Source: Gyrodactylus bullatarudis
Lineage: Eukaryota > Platyhelminthes > Monogenea > Gyrodactylidea > Gyrodactylidae
Direction: 5' to 3'
Length of the DNA: 64,000 nucleotides
Assembly (NCBI GenBank): GCA_012064415.1
Contig: SSNU01000021.1
Location: forward strand, 275,858 to 339,857
Positions within the stretch are counted from its first letter, which is position 1. Every line of letters begins with the position of its first letter. Made by a program: the position numbers and the translations under genes. This document shows, one piece after another, positions 10,601-19,807 of this stretch. The notes under the pieces are model-generated. The model saw only the letters and a program-made list of their open reading frames with translations, searched no databases and had not been told where the DNA came from.

Positions 10601-13192
10601 AACTATAGTCAAATAGGAAAAAAAGAAAACAACCATAGTCAAAAAAGTAAATTACTCTTTAAATTAATCTTTACCTCAAAACATTAAGAGTTAGCCAATG
10701 AGAAATTAGCAGTTTTTCACCTCATCATCAATTCTTTAAACCTCTATTAGATTAATATTCAAAAACTTTGATTATGCTCGTTATACACAAATGGAATGAG
10801 AATTTTCTCATTTTTCCAATGTTATGAGAAAAATAGTCTAGTATGAGCAGTAAAAAGGTAAAATATTTATTTCAATACGTAAAGAGGGTTACATGGATTT
10901 TCATGCATCGATCCTAGAAATCAGCTAAAAACTGTCGTATCAACTTGAGATACAAGATAACGCTGGAATCCTATCACAATGTTGTAAGTCAAAAGTTAAA
11001 ACAAGTTTACTCATGTGCCAGGTAGTTTCTCTAAACGGCATATAACGAAAATGAGACAAAATTCTTTTAAGTCATGAGGGTTTCCCCCTCTTATTTCACT
11101 CTAAATTATATCTAAACAATTGATGTACTGGACTTTCATCGGGTGATAGTTTCTCGCGCTTCTATTGGTTTTAAATAAGCCTGATTTAGGTACAATAAAT
11201 GATGGTTAGAGCAGAGTTGGAAAGTAAATTCTTAGGTTAGGGTCGTATTTGATAAACTTTCCTTTTATTTTAACTTTTGATAGTTTGGTGTTTAGGATTT
11301 AATACAATTTTTGAGTTTACTTCGTTTGCCTCACAACCGCTAATTTTTTTTCTAAACGAAGAGATATCGTTAGCTAGATGCTTGTGGATGCTGATCACTA
11401 GTTTTGTTTATCCTTACAAAGTATTTAGCCCATAGGTAGCATGGAAGAATTAAAGTATTTTTCATTGGTTCTAGCCCATCTTTAAGTTAACAATTAAATT
11501 TGTGGTATTGAACACGACATTAAAATTTTTTTTAATATTTTCTGTTTACAATAGAATGATGATGGGCTTGTTTAGTCACTCTCAAATTTAAATTGATAAA
11601 TATTCAAGAGAAAATTCCATTTACAATGAAAAAAAATATTTCTTACTCGTTAATATATCCAACAATAGATTTTTTACTTTAAATTATTATTTTATATTCA
11701 ATCGTATACTCTTTTGGATCTATAGAAGGTTTTATAAATGTTCGTGTTGCTTACCAAACATGGATGCATTCTTTTTAGGACCAAAGAACATCAACAGCGT
11801 TTTAGAACCTTTATCATCAGTTAGCTGGGCTCCAAAAGTCTGATAAGAATCTTCTTCAGTTGGCTCTAAATAACAGAGATTAAAAATTATACAAATTCAA
11901 AAACCTAAAACTCACTTATTTTACTCACTATTGATAAGATTCACTTTCAAATGCATTTCTTACAATTCTCTAAAACTTTTTTTAATTCATCATCTAAAAA
12001 ACTATATTATATTTTTCTCTCCTGATACTTACATGTCATGTCTTTTGTTAAAGGAATTTCAACTAAATCTGCCAGACTAGGATTATTTGGATTGGTTTGA
12101 TAATCGGCCATGGCCGTTTTCTGGAAAGCATTGTCTTGTTTTAATTCAGGTTTAGATTTTTCTGCTCGCCATCTGTTCAGAAATAAGTTTTGTGTCAACA
12201 TTATATAACATAATTTATTTTTAAAAACTCACTCATTGAGTTTGGCAATGATAGGTTTAACGCTAAAATGAAATGAAGTTGATAGATTGTGTTAATAATA
12301 AATCGGAAAAATTAAAGTAAATTTGTAAGCTAATATCTTACTCGTTTTGATCTTGCATGATATTTATTTCAAAAATTATACTTCTTTACTCACCAACAAT
12401 ATTTTCAGGTGGTTTCAATTTAGGCCCAAGATAAATTTTGAATTCAGTCGGACTTTTGCTATAACCGAATTTAGTATAATCCTTGTTTTTAATTGAATCA
12501 ATTTCTATAATATGTATTATCTTCAATTATAATCTCTACCTACGTGGATTTTCTAATTAATATTTGATTAGATTTTATAGAATATAATACTTTACTCTTC
12601 AAAAAATTTTCCAAATCCTCATCTAGTATATTATGAATTAACTAATTGAAATAACTGCTTACATGAAGTTTTATCAGTAATAGGAAATTTTACAACATCT
12701 GCCAATTTTGGTGTTCCGGTATTTGCCTCTTGATCACATTTATCTCCAAAAGACTTTTCAAAATTAAGCTCGGGAACATTTGCCGATTTCCGTATGCTAG
12801 AATATTTATGACCATATATTTTTATTTTACTCATTAACAATATCCACAATTTTTTCTGATCTAAAATGTGATATATTTTTCTAAATAGCTTTTAAATGGT
12901 TATTTTAAGCATACTTATTCTCATCTAATAATTAGAAAGCCAGTTAGATAGAAATAAAAATACTAAAACTCGCCTATTGGATCCTTCTTATCAAATGGTT
13001 TGGTTAATGGAATGTTTCCTGCATTTTTTTGAGCTTGTGCATCAACTGGTTTTTGAGGCGGCTGTTTCAACACTGGCTTTTCTGATTCCTCATCTTTGTC
13101 CTCTTCATCTTCGTTAACATTTGTTTTTTTAGAAGGCTTTACTTTTTTGATTCTCGATCTTCCTCGTCGTCTTTGTTTATAATATACCAAAG
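4604..13192 (-). CDS. Gene A body: five-repeat modular protein, unrecognised family
   Basis: I do not recognise the family. Exons, 5' to 3' on the minus strand: 13192-12970 (RGRSRIKK then a Glu/Asp-rich spacer and PVLKQPPQKP). Repeat 1: 12860-12831, 12796-12663, 12622-12596, 12504-12390. Repeat 2: 12262-12233, 12172-12033, 11993-11964, 11865-11755. Repeat 3: 11676-11647, 8001-7862, 7830-7801, 7701-7581. Repeat 4: 7473-7444, 7341-7208, 7153-7124, 5752-5638. Repeat 5: 5563-5534, 5472-5335, 4865-4836, 4752-4604, ending at TGA 4604-4606. Each repeat reads KKLxxYIxKWRGxN ... VEIPxTxDMTYEDLKxxI ... YQxIG ... KKxIxFGMPKK. All boundaries are GT-AG and most frames join. Two problems: the exon at 11865-11755 does not join in frame, and the exon at 5472-5335 is 2 nt short of the 140 nt seen elsewhere, so the repeat-5 frame is doubtful. 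The repeats lack cysteine pairs. The largest introns hold transposons. Confidence 0.75.
6606..6656 (+). ncRNA. hammerhead ribozyme, class 1 (PLE terminal repeat)
   Basis: The core CTGATGA (6620-6626) is followed by GATCCGGT, GAAA (6635-6638) and TATAAGCTTTATC. Stem III forms from AUAA/UUAU around GCU, the cleavage site is after AUC, and stem I pairs AGU with ACU. An upstream CCGG is complementary to the CCGG before GAAA. The copy is followed by an ATG-containing leader, as in other PLE copies here. Family knowledge: hammerhead motifs occur in Penelope-like element terminal repeats. Confidence 0.75.
6700..6955 (+). pseudogene. Penelope-like element relic in gene A intron
   Basis: Broken frames near 6735-6880 encode NKLSNITRRKFPGRKLK and LVQRTSKLINQERS. 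These match the conserved linker upstream of the GIY-YIG domain in the better copy at 56 kb (FKGD ... KLAHITKQTFPGRRLQ). The relic lies between two hammerhead motifs (6606 and 6957), as expected of element body between terminal repeats. RT and endonuclease are missing. Confidence 0.7.
6957..7016 (+). ncRNA. hammerhead-type motif with inserted stem II
   Basis: The core CTGAAGA (6971-6977; position 7 of the core may be any base) and GAAA (6992-6995) are kept. Stem I is GAGU/ACUC, and the stem III hairpin is AUAA...UUAU. About 5 extra bases sit between core and stem II compared with related copies, so activity is doubtful. Confidence 0.6.
8145..8195. repeat. left piece of an old pogo-type terminal repeat
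   Basis: The stretch ctcgagataaattag, then acacggaggtattt, resembles the terminal repeat of the pogo element at 26896 (ctcgagatagattta, tcacggaggtttg). It is cut at 8195 by the Mutator-like element and resumes at 10659. Confidence 0.65.
8196..10658 (+). mobile_element. Mutator-like element with long inverted repeats
   Basis: Terminal inverted repeats of about 350 bp (8196-8545 and 10310-10658) consist of AT-rich, internally repetitive sequence with many gactatagt-type motifs. Further inverted pairs lie inside (9170-9290 with 10206-10300; 9535-9675 with 10073-10197), so the element can fold back almost along its whole length. It is flanked by the identical 7-mer TTAAATT at 8189-8195 and 10659-10665, probably the target duplication. 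The body holds only the N-terminal part of a transposase, so it is not autonomous. Confidence 0.8.
8647..9119 (+). pseudogene. Mutator-like transposase, N-terminal region only
   Basis: Exon-like part 8647-8922 encodes a FLYWCH/WRKY-GCM1-like zinc-binding region (YKCTEKACLFKIRFYKKRDG ... FVEHSC). It is followed by a possible 26-nt intron (8923-8948, GTAAGT...TTTTAG) and 8949-9119 (RKELLETLNNQIENFRPKDT ... NWKTLR), which matches the helical segment usual before the MULE catalytic domain. The DDE catalytic domain is absent; the frame ends at TAA 9117-9119. A small remnant (MELPRLEEISNEALPSF) at 9864-9919 may be the old C-terminus. Confidence 0.7.
10659..11030. repeat. right piece of the old pogo-type relic
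   Basis: Continues the repeat interrupted at 8195. Agccaatgagaaattagcag, then tttttcacctcat and later aacgctggaat...gtaagtcaaaagttaaaac line up with the inverse of 29340-28920 in the intact pogo element. Divergence is clearly higher than between the two arms of that element, so this insertion is older. Confidence 0.65.
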
Positions 13193-13228
13193 CTTTTAAA
13201 AATCAATTTTTTTATATTAAGTTCTTAC

Positions 13229-13785
13229 CAGAATTACCAATGTCTATATATGAGCGTAAAATTCAATAGGTTTTATTTACCTGCATACATTGCTCTATTG
13301 GACGCTTTCCTTAAATTTTCCTCTTTAATTTGTTATCACTGATATATATCTTCCATAACTTACGAACTTTTGGACTTCCACCTTGAAAATTATACTCAAA
13401 AGGGATTACTACATAAAACTTCTACATACATGAGTATTTTCCAGCTTTTCAGATAATACAATCATGTGGATAAACAAACTCCTGGCAAATCTCACTGTAA
13501 AACAGTTGAAATATGTTTAGTTGTCTATCAAGCATCAGATAAAGGGATTAAAAAATCATCTTTAACTACTTAAATCTAGATCTTGCATTGGTTTTATTTA
13601 TCTTATATATTATTCTCAAAACTTACATGGAAGTTTACCTGAATTTTATGTTAAATGCCTCAATACTTTTAATACCTTTAACAGTAACTTTGGCTGAAAC
13701 AATTATTACTCGCTTAACATCTTACTCGCTTTCGCCAGTCTTGTTATGACTGGAATCTTTCTTCGCAACGAAGATTTCTTCTTTG
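13229..13785 (-). CDS. Gene A N-terminal micro-exon array
   Basis: Eight tiny GT-AG-bounded exons, all entering and leaving in phase 1 and all a multiple of 3 nt: 13785-13726 (60 nt, KKKSSLRRKIPVITRLAKA), 13693-13676 (18), 13638-13627 (12), 13494-13480 (15, RFAR), 13444-13430 (15, GKYS), 13381-13364 (18, CGSPKV), 13322-13281 (42, ENLRKASNRAMYA) and 13243-13229 (15, DIGNS). They join in one frame to the 13192-12970 exon. The encoded part is strongly basic, with a single Cys created across a splice junction. The same order and lengths recur in gene B. I found no initiator exon or signal peptide; they should lie above 13.8 kb. The smallest exons (12 and 15 nt) are the least certain individually. 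Confidence 0.65.
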
Positions 13786-15440
13786 CTGAGTGAAATAGTA
13801 TGTACTTATAAATTTATTGAATCAATAATAATAAATAATATTATCACTTGTATAGCCATAAATGTGTCTCATACAGGTAAAATACCCTGTTCTCATAACT
13901 TTCAAAATAACTGGTTCTGCTTATTCCGTTCTTTGATAAAGTTCGACGATATTACTGCTCTAAATTAATTCCCTTATTTCCTCGAAAATTTTCATGTAGT
14001 TAGATCGACAAAAGAAGTTATTCAGGTGAATGAAAGCTCATTTGGAAAATCATTTCAAGAATTTTTCACATAATTATGGAAATTCATAAATTAAACGGAA
14101 ACAACACTAAATTTTTGACAGGAGAAAAAGTAACATGGAAGGCATAGGATATTAAAAACCGGCTTTCTTTCTTAAAATTAGTTACAATACCTCATTTTCT
14201 ATTTCACTTTTTGGTATTTTAAAATCGATATCCTAGGTGATCCTCGTAAAATTTCAACAAACATGTTAAATTCAGCCGAGTACAAAATTTTTTCAACAGC
14301 GTAACATTCATCACAGCTAACAACAAGATTTGAGCATTTTCCTATTAAATTTTCGTTCACTTTCCCTTTAAAAAATACATGGATTACATTTTTAGTAATT
14401 GAAAGAGATATATTTTTTTGAAATTATTTCTGATAATCTTGTCAGACTCTCTCACTTATGAACTCTTTCGGAACTCTTAGTTCATATGATATAAAGAATT
14501 TTCAAAATGAAAATAATGGTTGGTTTGAAAACGCGATTAGAGAGAAAGTGGAATTTCTCTTAAGTTATCAATTACGTTTTTGGTTTTCTTTTTATGTAAG
14601 GACCAATTGGTAACTTACCATTCTCTGTTGTTTTGAATATTGCTAATATTTGATACTTATTTCAGCGTGCTAACTGATATATCATCCACATTAGTTGGTA
14701 TGAAAATAGTGAGTCTTGATGTTTCAATTAATACTACCTGTTATATGAAGTATTTTTATACGAAAAATCCCTGGATACAGAGATTAAAAATTTTTTAAAT
14801 ATTAAAAAACGATTGTTAAATTGTACTTATATATATATGTACATATTTTCCATGTATCAGACTGGTGAATATGTCCAATTGTTTGAGAAAAAAACTGGCA
14901 TCATTTTCTGCTTTACTGAAAATGACCTAGCGTATGAACGAGCTTGTCTCTTCAGACTCCACCAATAATATTTAATAGTACTGAAATTGCAAGTCGGCTT
15001 ATAACTTTATTATCGACTTTTCGTTTGTTTTACATTTTGGATTGTATAGCATAGATAATGTTCAATTAAAGTGAAATTGTATTGTTTTCAAAAAATCCAT
15101 ATATTATTTTTACTGAAAATACCTCTTTATAATGATTACCAAATAATTTAAAAAGAAATAAACTTTTTCGAGTTAATAGTTTAACTCACTCATTACCCTG
15201 ATTATAAAATTGAAACCTTCGATAAACTTGTGAGTTATTTGTACAATATTTGTTAGTATTGTACTATGAATACTAGCTATTACGCATCTGTTGAACTTTA
15301 ACAAATAGTAGTCGATTCTCAAGTTTAAAATCTTATCCTGTCTCTGATTATAGTTTTTCGAAGAGGAAATCAGTAGAAAATAAGTTTTTGAACTAAAATC
15401 AGTTTATCATTTGGTCTACAACAGGAAACTATTTTACAAG
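13786..15440. other. no gene seen; one degenerate class-2 hammerhead relic
   Basis: Probable upstream region of gene A. A relic at about 14860-14925 (catgtatcagactggtgaat ... tttgagaaaaaaactggcat) resembles the class-2 hammerhead copy at 40942 but has lost core bases. Near 14930-14965 a further minus-strand stretch resembles class 1. The first exon of gene A may lie here but I could not identify it. Confidence 0.4.
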
Positions 15441-15444
15441 ACGT

Positions 15445-18060
15445 TATGAAATGAAATGAAATTTATTGAACAATTCATAGTTCTGCTTTACATTCATCAT
15501 TTTCATATAAAAATAGTTATCATGTACAAAAATAATAATAATAAGTTAAAGGAAAATAGAAAAAAAGAAGAAAAATATTTTCATGTGTGTACAATAATAA
15601 TTGAAATAGTTTGTTATAAATCTGTTATAATCTAAATCTTATCTATGAAAAATATATACTGTAGGAGCCGTGCATTATGTTACACAATTGTCGAAAAATT
15701 AAAAAATCCACGTTATATATGAAATTGAGAAAAGAACGTCCAATCAGGTTAAAATAACCATTTTACATTAAAACATAGGGAAAAACCCTCACATACCTTC
15801 TAAGGTTTACGTTATAGGAAAGCATACACTATGTAATACCTTTTCATGTAATGCAATCCCACAGTACAATTTAACACATTTGCACCTTCTGATAACATAC
15901 AATGCAATGCAATTGAACCTTTCTCAAAAAAAAGAATAGAAAACATGTTGTGTAAGAAATTGAATGAACAGATAATATTTCGAGCAAGTACATTCTACGG
16001 CATTTTTATTTTTTATTGCCTTTGAAGAATGCATCAAGAGAAAAACGGGGTCCTTTTGCATTGTTGTTTTTTACTTTTCAATCAGTTGTTAGTAATGTTT
16101 CATCAAGAATGCGTTAGTGATTAATAATCACTGATTATTAATCACTCATTAATAATCCAATCTTCGTAATGACATAATCAAGCACGAGCAATAATATTCC
16201 GTTGAGCTAAATAAGTTATATAGAAGAACTATTTTCTGTTGGTGACTGAGTTTTCAAAAACTAAATTACGTTTTCAAGACCTTGGTTACTAAAAGAACTT
16301 GTGAAATTAATTTTTTAATGTAAAATGGTTATTTTAACCTGATTGGACGTTCTTTTCTCAATTTCATATATAACGTGGATTTTTTAATTTTTCGACAATT
16401 GTGTAACATAATGCAGGGCTCCTACAGTATATAGTTGTCAGTATTGATTCTTCAAGTATTTTTCAATCACAATAGAATTATTACTTTGGGAAAAAAGGTT
16501 CTTTTTCTAATTTCTTCAGAATTCTAGATTTTTCCATTATCAAAAAAAGAAAAGCTTCTGTCACCAATTTTGCATATTCAGATGATTATAATCTCATTAT
16601 AGAGTATTCTACTATCTTCAAGTCATTTTTTTCAACCAGTTGATCACAATTCATTCATATTTAATTTATTTTAAAAGGACCAAGTCCTAGCAGGGATACA
16701 GTTTCTAGCTATTTTTTAGCTTTAATCTTTTTATGATATTTGGTAACATTTAAAATAATTTTTTGCTTCTCGTGAAGATTGCCAGATTTTTGATTTCTCC
16801 TTGTATTCCGTATCGATCACGGAGTCCAGGAAGACTTTGAGGAGTAATGCACTTTTTGATGAGTAGAATGCTTTTGATATCTCTTCGAACCATTATTGAT
16901 TCGGAAGGTAGAGTTTTTTCCTGGTTCAGACAGTTTACGTCGGAAAATTTCGGCAACTTTTTGAAGCTTCATAGACCACTCGGGCTTCTCAGGATTCCAG
17001 CATCCTGCACAAAATTAAACAACGGATCGTGCCATCATTTTGAAGAGAAAAACTTTCATGAAGTCGTTTTTTTGTGCATTTATGAATCTGCATGCATCTT
17101 GATATGAAAGATCTATGAATATCTCTATAATGATCTGTAAAGCCAAAAAAATTATTATATTTAACTCCCAAGTCACGAATTGTGAATTTGTGATCGATCT
17201 TTTTTCATTCACAAGTAAATTTCCTTGTAAAGGGATTGTTGTAAAAGGTGTAATGAAGAAAGTTTTACTTTCATTGAAGCTAAAGCCTAAGGCTTTTAAA
17301 TCATTTGGAAGGATTTTTAGAGACGTGTTAATGAAATCAATGTCGATAAAGTCATCAAAACTATAGACAAGATCTTAGCTCCAGTGACATTTATTTGAGA
17401 AAAAACAATATTGAACAGTAGAGGACCTACTTTGGAGCCTTGTGGTACACCTGAGGTAATTAATTCCGGTAATGAGTCTTTATTTTCGAAGGAAACATAT
17501 TGTTTACGTTCCGTTAGATATATTTTTAGCATTTCTAGGAGATGTGAACATACTCCGTGGTAATGACAGATTTCTATAATTTTGTGAATATAGGTTTTGT
17601 CAAAGGCTTTAGACAAGTCAATATAAATTACGATAGATTTCTTTTTATCCTTGTTAAGAAACGATATATAGTTCAAGAAATTAAAAATATTGGTCTCACA
17701 GGATTTGCCTTTACAGAATCCATGTTGATCAGGATCTATTTTTACTATGTCAATTATCCCAAGAATTTTGATGAGAAGAATAGAGTCAATAATTTTCATG
17801 AGGGTGTTTTGTAAAGTTATTGGTCGAAAGTCATTACTATTGGGTTTAGGAATAGGGATTACTTTAGCCAGTAAAACATAATCAGGAATAATATTATTAA
17901 AAAATAAGTGTTGAATTTTTTATAAAAACTATGAATAAAATTTACGAGACTACTCATAAGTGTATTGGCACTAATCTTATAAGAATCTTTAGTGTTTTTA
18001 TCTTTGAGTTTTCTTAATAATTTTTTAAACTCAGAAAAACTCATAAATGTACTATTATGA
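15445..18060 (-). mobile_element. Non-LTR retrotransposon, family A, copy 1
   Basis: Reads from about 18060 down to 15445. Reverse-transcriptase pieces at 17799-17317 include HGFCKGKSCETNIF, IYIDLSKAFD and SGVPQGSKVGPLLFN. The catalytic YADD that should follow is destroyed by a frameshift near 17380, while the second copy at 60.6 kb keeps it. Thumb-region remnants (GVKYNNFFGFTDHYRDIHRS, HKCTK) lie at 17171-16989. The 3' end has AATAAA and a short ATTTC repeat tail at about 15465-15447. Copy 2 shares the GTAAAGCAGAAC 3' segment. Jockey/CR1-like by RT motifs; not resolved further. Inactive. Confidence 0.85.
15659..16427. mobile_element. MITE with 115-bp inverted repeats, TA-flanked
   Basis: Ends CTGTAGGAGCC ... 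GGCTCCTACAG with inverted repeats of roughly 115 bp (15659-15775, 16317-16427), flanked by TA on both sides. It has no coding capacity. Its centre has an AT-rich palindrome (attaataatcactgattatt, about 16118). It is inserted in the 3' region of retrotransposon A. TA target and CTG/CAG ends suit mobilisation by a pogo or mariner transposase. Confidence 0.8.
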
Positions 18061-18124
18061 TAATTAGAGCATGATAATTAGGCTTCACATGTAATATTAT
18101 TTTTGTTATTGTGGCTAATAATAA

Positions 18125-18278
18125 GGCTTTATTTCATTCATCGTTTTTATTTTTAAAAATACATATAGTTCATTTGTCTCCTTCTTCAAGCTTTCTTCGG
18201 CATGAAACATAGGTACAGTTCGTTTCCAACATCGATCACACACACTTTTGTATAATTCCCAGTCATGAAGTTTGCTGA
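18125..18278 (-). CDS. possible terminal exon of an unknown gene
   Basis: A frame that begins after a TTTTCAG acceptor (18279-18285) reads KLHDWELYKSVCDRCWKRTV, continues with a Glu/Lys-rich part, and ends in ...MNEIKPYY then TAG near 18125. An AATAAA-like string overlaps the end. It has a C-x2-C-W motif. Small GT-donor strings upstream (18350, 18522) suggest further short exons. The family is unknown and the assignment weak. Confidence 0.35.
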
Positions 18279-18289
18279 AAAATAATTTT

Positions 18290-19800
18290 CAACTTAGTAA
18301 AAACGAAAATATAGGTTGTAAGGATATTTTTTTTCAATTTAAAAACTCACGTTCTTGATTTATTTATATTATTAAAATATAATTTTAGTTTAAATAATAA
18401 ATTTTTTAGAAGTTCAAGTACACTTATTCATTTGAATTACATACGTTGAGCTTAAATATTTTTAAAATTTTTAACTAATTTTAAAATAAAATATTTAAAT
18501 TTTAGATGAAATTATTTGTACTTACGTGCTTTCATAATGAAAAAAATGGTAATTGAAATTCAATTTTGATTCTTTATTGTCAACATACCTACAAGTAAAT
18601 CATTTCTTTGTAGAATATTTAGAGGAACTTTTTAGTCTAGATTTAGTTTATAAACGACATTCAATCGAATAATCAAATACTCTGTTTCATTTCCTTGTTG
18701 CATGAGATCGTGGGTAGAGATAGATAATGTATATTGCTACTTAGATAATATGCACGTAAAATGCACACAATGATCAAGATCTTGGAAAAAAGATTCTTCT
18801 AATTATTGGTATCAAACATTTTTTTTAATTTGACTATTTCTTCTCCAATAGGATTTTTCATGCTGAATCTAATTACAGATGAGAGACCCGTTTTCTTTCC
18901 CACTCTGCTCCAATCACTCGTGAGTATTATAATGAAAATATAATAAATTTATTTGAGATTTGAGAGATTTTAGGACCGAAGATGGATTAATTTTTGGTTA
19001 AATTTGATGAAATTTTGAATTTACACTAAACGTTTATAGCACTTTCTCCTCAACCTTTTTCCAGAACCTTAGCTCAAATAATAATAAGAAGAATTTTTTC
19101 TTCTCATAGAAGCATAAAAATAATACCATCAGATGCAGGATGAAAAACTGTTACACCTCCTTAAATCGCAGCCAGAAATGTAATTGTGGCTAAAAACTAG
19201 ACGAGTTTTAAGTTCAAATGATTTCATTTTTAGTTTTCAAATGAATTTGGGAAAAAATCATTCAGAATTTAAGTTCAGACCCCCGTTTATTTTCTCAACT
19301 ATGACGTGATGCAAACAGATCTTGTAGGGAGACCCCCTTTTTCCGATGCCGTGTGTTTAGTTTTGTGAGGAAGTTGGGGAAACATACAATTCCACAGACC
19401 CCCGATAATTTCTTACAATGCAAACATATTTTTTTGAGTGACAATAGTGATAAATTGAGTAAACCAATGAATTCATTTTGTGCGTCCGGTTTTCCAGTCA
19501 TACATTTTTTAGAGAGTTTAGTGTACCTTCCCACCTCTTCATTGCGCTTTCCATGTGATTCATTGTGGCGTGATAGGATGATTCGAAACGTTATTTTGAA
19601 ATTAATTCCACTCATTTTAAAATTCCCTCATAGTTCATAATGAAAAATTCAATCATGATGAAAAACTGAATCCAGATGTAATTTTTCGTGCTTTATTCAA
19701 TGATACTAAAATCATAACCCTAAGATGACTAAAATGCAAAATCCTCGTATAATTGATGTAGAATTTTTTTACCATATCAAGAAATAATTCAATTCTAAGG
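18290..19800. other. no confident gene; unexplained, partly C-rich sequence
   Basis: The region 19270-19620 is richer in GC than its surroundings (runs such as gacccccgtttattttc and agacccccgataatttc) and holds an open frame on each strand. Neither translation shows a motif I know. It may be part of an unrecognised repeat. Confidence 0.35.
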
Positions 19801-19807
19801 ATTGATA

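Noticed and set aside
4604..13192. Ubiquitin-like or LysM-like identity for the repeat domain
   Set aside because: VEIPxTxDMTYEDLK loosely recalls the beta-strand/helix of ubiquitin-like folds, and SGDxVEIP recalls LysM, but the remaining motifs do not fit either. Only structure prediction could decide.
16108..16160. Possible tRNA or regulatory hairpin in the palindrome
   Set aside because: It is a pure AT-rich TIR-type palindrome inside a MITE, with no tRNA arms or conserved boxes.
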